Below, piece by piece: positions 1 through 5,709 of a stretch of DNA of 5,766 nt. Source of the DNA: Olsenella sp. (lineage in GTDB: Bacteria; Actinomycetota; Coriobacteriia; Coriobacteriales; Atopobiaceae); assembly GCA_015062715.1 (NCBI GenBank), contig SUUD01000047.1, positions 1 to 5,766 of the forward strand. The letters run 5' to 3'. Position numbers and translations under genes: made by a program. Each line of letters begins with the position of its first letter. Position 1 is the stretch's first letter. The notes beneath the pieces are model-generated. The model had not been told where the DNA came from. It searched no databases and saw only the letters and a program-made list of their open reading frames with translations.

Positions 1-62
1 AGCTCCCCTCCGGGCTTCGAACAGGTCCTCGCGATGCTGCGGAACTTGCCCGGAGGGGAGCT
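1..62. repeat. Perfect 14-bp inverted repeat (large stem-loop) at left edge
   Basis: Bases 1-14 (AGCTCCCCTCCGGG) are the exact reverse complement of 49-62, and C15/G48 add a fifteenth pair. The 34-nt spacer can fold a little further (TTC 16-18 with GAA 42-44, CAG 22-24 with CTG 37-39). No T tract follows on the plus strand, so it is not a classical intrinsic terminator as seen. The repeat begins exactly at the window edge and may extend outside it. It could be a transcript-end hairpin of an upstream gene, an RNA element, or a repeat-element end; the sequence does not decide. The 115 bases from 63 to the MATE start hold nothing else I can name. Confidence 0.75.
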
Positions 63-177
63 CCCCCGTCACATGCTAGGCCTGCGCTCGTGGCTTCTCT
101 GTGAACCGACCTCACCGCCCGGGTCCCATCGCCTACCATATCCTCTGCGAATTGGCATAGGTTTATCGGGGCATTGT

Positions 178-1623
178 ATGGTCGACACCAAGCAAGAGAG
201 GAAGGCCGCGGGGGCGGACGCGCTGCTCGAGCGCATCCGTGACGGCGAGCTGCTCACCCTGGCCGAGCAGGTCAGGCTCATCTTCCTGCTGAGCCTTCCC
301 GCCATGGCCTCCCAGGCGGTCACCACGGTCATGCAGTACATCGACGCCTCGATGGTGGGCCAGCTGGGAAGCGCCCAGTCGGCCTCCATCGGCCTCGTCT
401 CCTCGAGCACCTGGGTCTTCTTCTGGACCTGCACCGCCGCCACCACGGGCTTCAACGTCCAGGTGGCCCAGCTCGTCGGCGCCCGCAAGTTCCGCGAGGC
501 ACGTGCCGTGCTGCTCCAGGCCATCGCCGTCATCCTCGGCCTCAGCGTGGGCCTGGCCGTGCTGGGCCTCTCCATCGCCGGCGTGCTGCCCCGCTGGCTG
601 GGCGGCAGCGACGAGATCCTGGCCGACGCCACCAGCTACTTCGCCATCGGTATGGCGTCCATCCCCTTCCTGGGCATGAGCTACCTGGGCAACGGCATGC
701 TGCAGTGCAGCGGCAACATGCGGCTCCCCGCCCGCATCAACATCATGACCTGCGTGCTCGACGTCGTGTTCAACTCGCTGTTCATCTTCCCGGCGCGCGT
801 CGTGGGAATCGGCGCGCTCCAACTCGCGGTCCCGGGCCTGGGCCTGGGCGTCGCCGGCGCCGCGCTCGGCACCGCCACGGCCACCGCCATCGCCGCGGTC
901 GTCGCGATGTGGAGCGTGCTCAGGCGCTCGGACATCCTGGGGATCCGCCGGGGCGACCGCCTCCGCTTCGAGCAGGACGTCATCACCAACGCCATCCGCA
1001 TCTCCGCCCCGGTCGCCTTCGAGAACATGGTCATGTCGGGGGCGCTCGTCATCACCACGCGCATCGTGGCGCCCCTAGGCTCGGTCGCCATCGCCGCCAA
1101 CTCGTTCTCGGTCACCGCCGAGGGCCTGTGCTACATGCCCGGGTACGGCATCGGCGCCGCCGCGACCACGCTCGTGGGCCAGAGCATCGGCGCACGGCGC
1201 AAGTGGCTCTCGCGCAGGCTCGCCTGGCTCACCACCGGCCTGGGCGTCGCCATCATGACCCTCATGGCCTGCCTCATGTACGTCTTTGCCCCGCAGATGA
1301 TCGGCCTGCTCACGCCCGACCCCGCCATTCGCGAGCTCGGCGCGACGGTGCTGCGCATCGAGGCGTTCGCCGAGCCCATGTACGCCGCCTCCATCGTGGC
1401 CTCGGGCGCGCTGCGCGGCGCCGGCGACACGCTCGTGCCCTTCCTGCTCAACTTTGGCAGCCTCTGGCTGGTGCGCATCCCCCTCTCGGCCTACCTGGCG
1501 CCCATCGCGGGCCTGCGCGGGGTGTGGGTGGCCATGTGCATCGAGCTCAACGTCCGCGGCGTCCTGCTGCTGCTCCGCCTGCGCACCAAGGGCTGGTCGA
1601 GGCGGGCCATCCGCGAGGAGTGA
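178..1623 (+). CDS. MATE family efflux transporter (multidrug/toxin or Na+/H+-coupled exporter)
   Basis: The 481-residue product is an integral membrane protein of usual MATE length (about 450 residues, 12 helices). MATE pumps export cationic drugs, dyes or metabolites across the inner membrane using a Na+ or H+ gradient; the substrate here cannot be predicted. The two pseudo-symmetric lobes are visible. YIDASMVGQLG (54-64) is the typical first-helix motif with an acidic residue. AQLVGARKFREAR (97-109) is echoed by VGQSIGARRKWLSRR (333-347). GMLQCSGNMRLP (173-184) is echoed by GALRGAGDTLVP (410-421). A hydrophilic N-terminal stretch of about 30 residues precedes helix 1. The ATG at 178 was chosen because GGGG (168-171) lies 6 nt upstream and family similarity starts soon after; an open frame back to 34 crosses the left-edge inverted repeat and adds unrelated residues. 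It appears to be a single-gene unit, ending 135 bp before the next plus-strand gene. Confidence 0.93.
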   Translation: MVDTKQERKAAGADALLERIRDGELLTLAEQVRLIFLLSLPAMASQAVTTVMQYIDASMVGQLGSAQSASIGLVSSSTWVFFWTCTAATTGFNVQVAQLVGARKFREARAVLLQAIAVILGLSVGLAVLGLSIAGVLPRWLGGSDEILADATSYFAIGMASIPFLGMSYLGNGMLQCSGNMRLPARINIMTCVLDVVFNSLFIFPARVVGIGALQLAVPGLGLGVAGAALGTATATAIAAVVAMWSVLRRSDILGIRRGDRLRFEQDVITNAIRISAPVAFENMVMSGALVITTRIVAPLGSVAIAANSFSVTAEGLCYMPGYGIGAAATTLVGQSIGARRKWLSRRLAWLTTGLGVAIMTLMACLMYVFAPQMIGLLTPDPAIRELGATVLRIEAFAEPMYAASIVASGALRGAGDTLVPFLLNFGSLWLVRIPLSAYLAPIAGLRGVWVAMCIELNVRGVLLLLRLRTKGWSRRAIREE

Positions 1624-1662
1624 GGCACCCCGGCAGGGCGAACCGTGAAGGGTTTGTAAGAA

Positions 1663-1693
1663 CGGGCGGGAAAACGAATAAGATGCCCGCCCG
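1663..1693. other. GC-rich dyad, hairpin or possible operator between the MATE gene and the next gene
   Basis: CGGGCGGG (1663-1670) and CCCGCCCG (1686-1693) are perfect 8-bp inverted arms around a 15-nt, mostly AT-rich loop. No U tract follows, so as a terminator for the MATE transcript it would be weak or factor-assisted. It sits just upstream of the possible -10 box at 1699-1704, so an operator role is the alternative. The symmetry is directly visible; the function is not. Confidence 0.55.
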
Positions 1694-1698
1694 CTGCC

Positions 1699-1704
1699 TA
1701 TACT
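1699..1704 (+). promoter_or_regulatory. Candidate -10 box (TATACT) for the acidic-tail membrane protein gene
   Basis: TATACT matches the sigma-70-type TATAAT at five of six positions and lies 54 nt before the ATG at 1759. The -35 position (about 1676-1681) reads GAATAA and does not resemble TTGACA, and the upstream TG is one base off extended -10 spacing. The support is therefore only a good hexamer in the right intergenic place. Confidence 0.3.
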
Positions 1705-1729
1705 CCCCTACCTAACGAAGCGACACGAC

Positions 1730-1751
1730 CGCCCCGCAGGGGGCGAGGAGG
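1730..1751 (+). promoter_or_regulatory. Ribosome binding site with adjoining small hairpin
   Basis: GAGGAGG (1745-1751) is a strong Shine-Dalgarno sequence 7 nt before the ATG at 1759, and it fixes that start. Directly upstream, CGCCCC (1730-1735) can pair with GGGGCG (1740-1745) over a GCAG loop, so the hairpin abuts the ribosome site by one base. It could affect ribosome access or mRNA stability; this is inference. Confidence 0.55.
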
Positions 1752-1758
1752 TACGGGA

Positions 1759-2646
1759 ATGGCACAGACGCCCAGCACAGGCACGCCGCAGGGCCAGGAG
1801 CCGCATCGCACGACGGTACTCGAGAACTTCTCGTTCGCGCAAGTCATCGCATCCGCGCTCGCCGCGGTGACCTCGGCCCTGCTGTCCCAGCAGATCGGCC
1901 TCATAGGCGGCATGCTCGGCGTGGCGGCGGGCGCCGCCGCGGCGACCGTAGCCATCCAGCTCTACCGTGGGATCCTCGACGTCTCGGGCGAGCGGCTGAG
2001 GGAGCAGATCACCCCGGTCGCCAACGACCTCACCAGCCGCATCGCGTCCGACCACACCACGGGTGACGAGACGGAGGTCATCCCCGCCCCCCATGAGGGC
2101 GCCTACGTCCCCGCACAGCGCATCGCCTCCGACACCCTCATCATGCGCCGTGCCGAGCTCGAGCGGAGCAACCGCGTGCGCGCCACCCTGTTCGCCGCCG
2201 CGTTTTCGCTGGCGGCGGTCGCCCTCGTGGCCGTGGTGATTCACGTCGCTACCGCCGGCGAGGGCCTGGGCGAGCGCGTCGTCATCGTGCCGGCCGCCGA
2301 GACCAGCCAGGAGCAGGGCGAGGACAGCCTCGATCAGGCGGAATCCACTGAGGAGGCGACCGAGGCGGAGGCCGACCAGGCCGCGCAGGCCACCGACGGG
2401 GGCGCCACGCCGTCAGACCCCACAACGGGCGACCAGGCGACGGGCACCGAGACGCCCACGGGCCAGGAGGCGACCGACCCGGGCGCGCAGCCCGGCACGG
2501 ACGCGTCGGCAGGCGACGCCTCGTCCGCCGGCACGGAGGGCGGCACGTCCTCGGGTGAGGCCTCCTCGACGGGCGGTGCCTCGCAGCCGGCCGGCAACGC
2601 CGCCCCGCAGCAGCCGGCGCAGGGGACGACTACCCCAGAAGGGTAA
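1759..2646 (+). CDS. Unrecognised membrane protein with long acidic low-complexity C-terminal tail
   Basis: The 295-residue product matches no family I can name. Residues 1-25 are polar. Two closely spaced hydrophobic, Gly/Ala-rich segments (about 26-43 and 46-68) look like a helical hairpin. A polar, Arg-containing region follows (70-141). A third membrane segment (about 143-165) leads into a tail from about 174 to 295 made mainly of Ala, Gly, Thr, Ser, Glu, Asp, Pro and Gln. After R173 there are 22 acidic residues, no basic residue and no aromatic residue, so the tail is probably disordered. The whole protein has no Lys, Cys or Trp. Charge distribution suggests the central region is cytoplasmic and the tail lies outside the membrane (inference). 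There is no LPXTG-like anchor or lipobox. The start is set by the strong GAGGAGG at 1745-1751. Its last 17 bp overlap the convergent ThiZ-like gene. The reading frame is intact and ends in TAA, so I consider the gene real, with function unknown. Confidence 0.82.
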   Translation: MAQTPSTGTPQGQEPHRTTVLENFSFAQVIASALAAVTSALLSQQIGLIGGMLGVAAGAAAATVAIQLYRGILDVSGERLREQITPVANDLTSRIASDHTTGDETEVIPAPHEGAYVPAQRIASDTLIMRRAELERSNRVRATLFAAAFSLAAVALVAVVIHVATAGEGLGERVVIVPAAETSQEQGEDSLDQAESTEEATEAEADQAAQATDGGATPSDPTTGDQATGTETPTGQEATDPGAQPGTDASAGDASSAGTEGGTSSGEASSTGGASQPAGNAAPQQPAQGTTTPEG

Positions 2647-3412
2647 GCACCTCGCGCTTGGCAGCAATGAACTCCGGGGTGAGCTCGAACTCCTCCCCGG
2701 CGTCCTTAGGCCTTGCCACCGCGACCTCGCCCACGATGGCCGAGGGAACCTTGCGCGCGGAGTCGCCCGACATCACGTAGATGCGGCTCGCCATGCAGAC
2801 CGCCTCGTCCACGTCGTGCGTGACGACCAGGGCGGACAGCCCAAGCTCGCGCACCATGGCGCAGAACCACGAGCGCATCTCCACGCGCGTGATGGCGTCG
2901 AGGGCCGAGAACGGCTCGTCGAGCAGGACGACGTCGTTGTCCATGAGGTAGGTGCGCAGGAAGGCGGCGCGCTGGCGCATGCCGCCCGAGAGCTGGGCCG
3001 GCCAGTACCCCTCAGAGCCCTCGAGGCCAAAGCGCTCGAGCAGCGGGCGGGCCTTCTCGCGCGCCTCGTCGCGCGGCATGCCCGCGAGCACCAGCGGGAG
3101 GCAGGCGTTGTCGAGCACCGTGAGGTTGGGCAGCAGCAGGTCCTTCTGCAGCATGTAGCTCACGCGGCCGGGGATGCCGGTGACGTCCTCGCCGTGGAGC
3201 AGGACCTCCCCCGAGCGCGGCACCAGGAGCCCCGAGAGCGCGTGGAAGACCGTGGACTTGCCGCAGCCCGAGCGCCCCACCAGGCACACGACCTCGCGCG
3301 GGCGCACTTCGAGCGAGACGTCGTCGGCGATGACGCGGCCCCGCTCGCCCCAGGCAAGCTCGAGCGAGCGCGCCTGGAGGGCGGGGACAGACTTGTCTGC
3401 CTGGGCCACCAT
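2630..3412 (-). CDS. thiZ: ABC transporter ATP-binding protein of the thiamine/pyrimidine precursor importer (ThiZ-like)
   Basis: This 260-residue cytoplasmic ATPase powers the importer formed with the permease and lipoprotein encoded just upstream. All nucleotide-binding motifs are present: Walker A GRSGCGKST (46-54), Q-loop Gln 89, signature LSGGMRQR (141-148), Walker B VVLLDEP (161-167) with catalytic Glu 166, D-loop SALD (169-172) and switch His 199. It belongs to the nitrate/sulfonate/taurine-type subfamily (SsuB/TauB/ThiZ); the thiamine assignment comes from its neighbours. The ATG at 3412 shares its A with the stop codon of the ThiY-like gene (TGATG), arguing for coupled translation; the open frame continues upstream to 3844, but that part is out of register with the real gene there. 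The C-terminal 35-40 residues after the core are short and polar. The gene ends convergently inside the 3' end of the plus-strand membrane protein gene. Confidence 0.93.
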   Translation of the reverse strand: MVAQADKSVPALQARSLELAWGERGRVIADDVSLEVRPREVVCLVGRSGCGKSTVFHALSGLLVPRSGEVLLHGEDVTGIPGRVSYMLQKDLLLPNLTVLDNACLPLVLAGMPRDEAREKARPLLERFGLEGSEGYWPAQLSGGMRQRAAFLRTYLMDNDVVLLDEPFSALDAITRVEMRSWFCAMVRELGLSALVVTHDVDEAVCMASRIYVMSGDSARKVPSAIVGEVAVARPKDAGEEFELTPEFIAAKREVLTLLG

Positions 3413-4431
3413 CACGCCAGGTACTCCAGGGTGTAGCCCGCGTTGACGTCGATGGGGTTCTCGACCAGGCCCTGGTCGTTGAGCCACTGGTAGAAGACGG
3501 GCCAGCGCTCGGGGTCGATCTCGCCCCAGCTGGCGGCGTCGGCGATGTACTCGGGCGAGATGAACTCCTGGGCCGTGTGGATGAGCGCGGGGTCGAGCTC
3601 GGGCACGGCGGCGCAGAGGATGTCTGCCGCCTCGCCAGGGTTCTCGGCCGCAAACTCGTAGCCGCGCCTGGCGGCACGGATAAAGGCCCTCACCAGCTCG
3701 GGGTTTGCCGCGGCGAAGTCGTCGTTCACGGCGATGACCGGCGTGTAGTAGTCGAAGACCGGATCCATGTCGGCGAACGAGAAGTAGTTGACCGGGTAGT
3801 CCTGCAGCCTGGCGTTCTGGACCGCCCACCACTCGTAGACCCACACGGTGTCGAACATGTTGGCGCGCAGGCCGGCCACCTCGTCATCGACCTCGTAGGG
3901 AACCATCTTGACCTTGGAGAAGTCGCCCCCGTCGGCCTCGACGATTTGCTTGATGGTGGCCTGCTCGATGGGCATGTTCCAGGTGGCGTAGACATGGTCC
4001 TCCATGCCCTTGGCGCTGGTGATGCCGTCCTCGGCGCGGCTCATGATGCCGCTCGTGTTGTGCTGGACGATCGCGGCGATGGCGGTGTAGGGCATGGGCG
4101 CGTCGCTGGCCAGGCTGTTGGCGATGTAGTCCTGGTAGGAGACGCCCATGTTGGCGCCGCCCGAGCCAATGAGGGCGTCGGCGCCGTCGGCGGGCACCGG
4201 CACGACCTCGACCTCGATGCCCTCCTCGGCAAACCAGCCCTTGTCCATGGCGACGTAGATGCCCGTGTGGTTGACGTTGGGCGAGTAGTCGAGGACAAAC
4301 GAGACCGTGGTGAGCGGGGCCTCGGAGCCCTCGCCGTCAACCGGCTGTTCGGCGGCGCCCCCACAGCCGGCAAGGCCGAGGCCTGCGAGGGCGGAGCTGG
4401 CGAGGAACTGGCGTCGGGTGAGGTGCTTCAT
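3412..4431 (-). CDS. thiY: ABC transporter substrate-binding lipoprotein, NMT1/THI5 family (ThiY-like)
   Basis: The 339-residue protein is the extracytoplasmic receptor of the importer. The N-terminus has a twin-arginine motif TRRQFLA (5-11), a short hydrophobic stretch and a lipobox LAGC (20-23). This predicts Tat export followed by lipidation of Cys 23, and a polar linker (24-38) follows. The motif DYSPNVNHTGIYVAMDKGWF (48-67) is characteristic of the NMT1/THI5-like fold and close to ThiY-type receptors, which are known to bind formylaminopyrimidine or related thiamine pyrimidines. Aromatic clusters such as VWVYEWW (196-202) and FDYY (226-229) are likely ligand-site material. The ATG at 4431 overlaps the permease stop (ATGA); a modest GGAAG precedes it. 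The TPP riboswitch and a thiamine-binding protein in the same operon support a thiamine-precursor ligand over taurine or nitrate. The exact ligand (HMP, FAMP or thiamine) is not readable from sequence. Confidence 0.92.
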   Translation of the reverse strand: MKHLTRRQFLASSALAGLGLAGCGGAAEQPVDGEGSEAPLTTVSFVLDYSPNVNHTGIYVAMDKGWFAEEGIEVEVVPVPADGADALIGSGGANMGVSYQDYIANSLASDAPMPYTAIAAIVQHNTSGIMSRAEDGITSAKGMEDHVYATWNMPIEQATIKQIVEADGGDFSKVKMVPYEVDDEVAGLRANMFDTVWVYEWWAVQNARLQDYPVNYFSFADMDPVFDYYTPVIAVNDDFAAANPELVRAFIRAARRGYEFAAENPGEAADILCAAVPELDPALIHTAQEFISPEYIADAASWGEIDPERWPVFYQWLNDQGLVENPIDVNAGYTLEYLA

Positions 4432-5210
4432 TGCTTCTTCCTTTCCGCCCTCTTCCAGGGGAGGGCTACGTACTCGAGGAGGTCGACCAGGCGCATGAGG
4501 CCCAGCGACAGGGCAGAGATGACGATGATTGAGGCGAACATGCGGTCATACGAGAACGACTTGCGGACGCGCGTCATGTAGACGCCCAGGCCCGAGAACC
4601 CTCCCAGCCACTCGGCGATGACCGCACCGACGATGGCGTAGGTGGCGCTGATCTTGAGGCCGCTGAAGAACTGGTCGGCCGCCGCCGGGAGCTTGGCGTA
4701 CCAGAAGACCTGCCAGCGCGAGGCGCGCATGGTGCGCAGCAGGTCGAGCACGTCCGGGTCGACGGAGCGAAAGCCGCTCACCAGCGAGACCGTGACCGGG
4801 AAGAACGTGGTCAGGACGATGAGGATGACCTTGGGCGCCAGCCCGTAGCCAAACCACAGGACCAGAAGGGGCGCGATGGCGATGGTGGGGATGGTCTGCG
4901 AGATGGTCATGAGGGGCTCAAGCGCCAGGTAGACCACCTCGAAGCGGTCCATGAGCAGGGCGAAGACGAAGCCTGTGGCCACACCTATCGCAAGGCCCAG
5001 CGCCGCCTCGACGAGCGTGGTGGCGGAGTGCTGGGCGATGAGCAGGGCGTCCTTGGCGAGCGCCGAGACCACCGCCGCGGGGCTGGGCAGCAGGAACGCC
5101 GGCACCAGCCCGAGCGAGCAGGCAAGCTGCCACACGACGAGCAGCCCCGCTATCGTGAGGGCGGGGACCAGGACGGTGCGGGCGTCTCGAGTCTGTCTGC
5201 TCTGGCTCAC
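4428..5210 (-). CDS. thiX: ABC transporter permease of the thiamine/pyrimidine precursor importer (ThiX-like)
   Basis: This 260-residue inner-membrane subunit of the binding-protein-dependent transport family (BPD_transp_1) should form the channel as a homodimer. About six hydrophobic helices are visible, roughly at 13-31, 66-87, 95-119, 124-147, 189-206 and 226-249. The cytoplasmic coupling (EAA-type) loop is at about 158-187, including MRASRWQVFWYAKLP (161-175), as in SsuC/TauC/ThiX proteins. It ends in a basic tail (KRAERKKQ). I chose the GTG at 5210: it overlaps the stop of the thiamine-binding gene (GTGA), and AAGGAGGAGG (5221-5230) lies 10 nt upstream. A longer open frame starting at 5342 would add 44 Arg/Gly-rich residues that are only the out-of-frame copy of the preceding gene. 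Subfamily assignment relies on the operon context. Confidence 0.93.
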   Translation of the reverse strand: MSQSRQTRDARTVLVPALTIAGLLVVWQLACSLGLVPAFLLPSPAAVVSALAKDALLIAQHSATTLVEAALGLAIGVATGFVFALLMDRFEVVYLALEPLMTISQTIPTIAIAPLLVLWFGYGLAPKVILIVLTTFFPVTVSLVSGFRSVDPDVLDLLRTMRASRWQVFWYAKLPAAADQFFSGLKISATYAIVGAVIAEWLGGFSGLGVYMTRVRKSFSYDRMFASIIVISALSLGLMRLVDLLEYVALPWKRAERKKQ

Positions 5211-5551
5211 GCGGCCGACGCCTCCTCCTTGGGCGCGAACTCCGCGTCCGTGGGGTGGTACTTGCCGATCTTGTGGTCGGTCGACATGACGTCGCCCTCG
5301 GCGCGGTAGTCGATCTTGACGTAGGTCATCATGTGGCCACAACCCGCCTTGGCCCCCACGAGCTGGCAGTTCTTGACGATCTCCATGCAGAGGTCGTAGT
5401 CGCCCTCGATGGTGGTCTCGAAGGGCCCCACGTAGTAGTCGACGCCCGTCGAGTCGATGTAGGCTATGACCTCGTCGACGATGCGGCAGACCTCGTCGTC
5501 ATCGTCGCCCGCGTCCATGGGCAAAAACTGGATGGCAACTCCGCAGTTCAC
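5207..5551 (-). CDS. Thiamine-binding protein (PF01910/COG0011, MTH1187-like)
   Basis: The 114-residue soluble protein has no signal peptide or membrane segment. YYVGPFETTIEGDYD (39-53) followed by a helix and then MMTYVKIDYRAEGD (74-87) matches the small ferredoxin-like thiamine-binding family (MTH1187/YkoF type, formerly DUF77), about 100 residues long. Members bind thiamine or its pyrimidine part and often sit with thiamine ABC transporters, perhaps delivering or sensing substrate on the inside. The GTG at 5551 is the start: AAGGAG (5557-5562) is 5 nt upstream, and the alternative TTG at 5572 would place that ribosome site inside the gene. Oddities are an acidic insertion DAGDDDDE (13-20), five cysteines (3, 22, 55, 62, 71) and a polar C-terminal extension (about 88-114). 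It is the first gene of the riboswitch-controlled operon. Confidence 0.9.
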   Translation of the reverse strand: MNCGVAIQFLPMDAGDDDDEVCRIVDEVIAYIDSTGVDYYVGPFETTIEGDYDLCMEIVKNCQLVGAKAGCGHMMTYVKIDYRAEGDVMSTDHKIGKYHPTDAEFAPKEEASAA

Positions 5552-5556
5552 GCTCG

Positions 5557-5562
5557 CTCCTT
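5557..5562 (-). promoter_or_regulatory. Ribosome binding site of the thiamine-binding protein gene
   Basis: The minus strand reads AAGGAG, 5 nt before the GTG at 5551. It decides the start: the upstream TTG at 5572 would lie before this site. It is not inside the terminator or antiterminator arms, so leader control is more likely at transcription than at translation initiation. Confidence 0.85.
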
Positions 5563-5572
5563 CCCGACGCAA

Positions 5573-5605
5573 GGAAAAGGCCCCGCGCCATCGTGTTGCG
5601 GGACC
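5573..5605 (-). terminator. Intrinsic terminator of the TPP riboswitch expression platform
   Basis: On the minus strand GGTCCCGC (5605-5598) pairs with GCGGGGCC (5586-5579). This gives eight pairs, one of them U-G, around an 11-nt loop, followed by TTTT (5578-5575). It lies between the aptamer and the ribosome binding site of the first gene, so it should stop transcription when TPP is bound. The U tract is short (four), so termination may be partial or depend on NusA-like help. Confidence 0.8.
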
Positions 5606-5630
5606 CTCACGCTGCGAGCCTATGGTCCCG
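5599..5630 (-). promoter_or_regulatory. Antiterminator hairpin competing with the terminator and the aptamer 3' strand
   Basis: CGGGACC (5630-5624) is a perfect 7-bp complement of GGTCCCG (5605-5599). Between them CTCGC (5618-5614) pairs with GTGAG (5610-5606) across an AGC loop, leaving only an ATAGG bulge, so the whole segment folds as one hairpin. It uses the upstream arm of the terminator and the GGGA that ends the aptamer's conserved core, so the three structures are mutually exclusive. Expected logic: without TPP this hairpin forms and the operon is read; with TPP the GGGA is held in the aptamer and the terminator forms. Confidence 0.78.
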
Positions 5631-5709
5631 ACGCTGGCATTACCCAGATCCGGTTTGAGGGTCAGGGCCGCGATGGGCCCAATCTCAGCCGGCGTGCGCC
5701 AGCTCCCCT
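5626..5709 (-). ncRNA. TPP riboswitch (thi box) aptamer
   Basis: On the minus strand the conserved thi-box elements appear in order. First comes AGGGGAGC (5709-5702), then hairpin CTGGC/GCCGG, then the pyrimidine-binding CTGAGA (5688-5683). An optional hairpin GGGCC (5680-5676)/GGCCC (5669-5665) follows, then the pyrophosphate-binding side ACCGGATCTGGGTAATGCC and AGCGTCGGGA, ending at 5626. The near-invariant CTGGGTAATGCCAGCGT block makes the call secure. Deviations from the common form are CGGATC for CTGATC and GTCGGGA for GTAGGGA. I find no convincing long P1 closing helix between the bases flanking the core. It lies 75 nt upstream of the first gene of the thiamine transport operon. Confidence 0.97.

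Noticed and set aside
11..62. Possible tRNA or SRP RNA remnant (TTCGAA and CAGGTCC near the left edge)
   Set aside because: The TTCGAA is not flanked by a complementary T-stem, there is no anticodon arm or CCA end, and the SRP helix-8 core (GGAAGGAAGCAGCC-like) is absent.
34..177. N-terminal extension of the MATE protein from an ATG at 34
   Set aside because: It would run through the left-edge inverted repeat and add 48 residues unlike any MATE N-terminus; the ATG at 178 has a ribosome-site-like GGGG at good spacing.
152..180. TTGGCA as a -35 box for the MATE gene
   Set aside because: At standard spacing the -10 would fall on the start codon (TGTATG), giving a transcript that begins after the start.
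163..822. Minus-strand open frame of 219 codons opposite the MATE gene
   Set aside because: It is an antisense shadow rich in His, Gly, Asp and Ala with no recognisable domain; the plus strand carries clear MATE motifs.
2555..3436. Long plus-strand open frame of 293 codons opposite the ThiZ-like gene
   Set aside because: It is an antisense frame kept open by high GC; the composition is Arg/Ala/His-rich and without motifs, while the opposite strand encodes all ABC ATPase motifs.
3413..3844. Extension of the ATPase frame upstream of its ATG
   Set aside because: The extra 144 residues are the out-of-frame reading of the ThiY-like gene; the ABC domain begins right after the ATG at 3412.
3577..4581. 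Long plus-strand open frame of 334 codons opposite the ThiY-like gene
   Set aside because: It consists of low-complexity Val/Gly/Asp/His-rich residues, which is the expected complement of the real minus-strand receptor gene.
5211..5342. 44-residue N-terminal extension of the permease
   Set aside because: It is Arg/Gly-rich and out of frame with the thiamine-binding gene; the GTG at 5210 has a strong ribosome site and a GTGA overlap.
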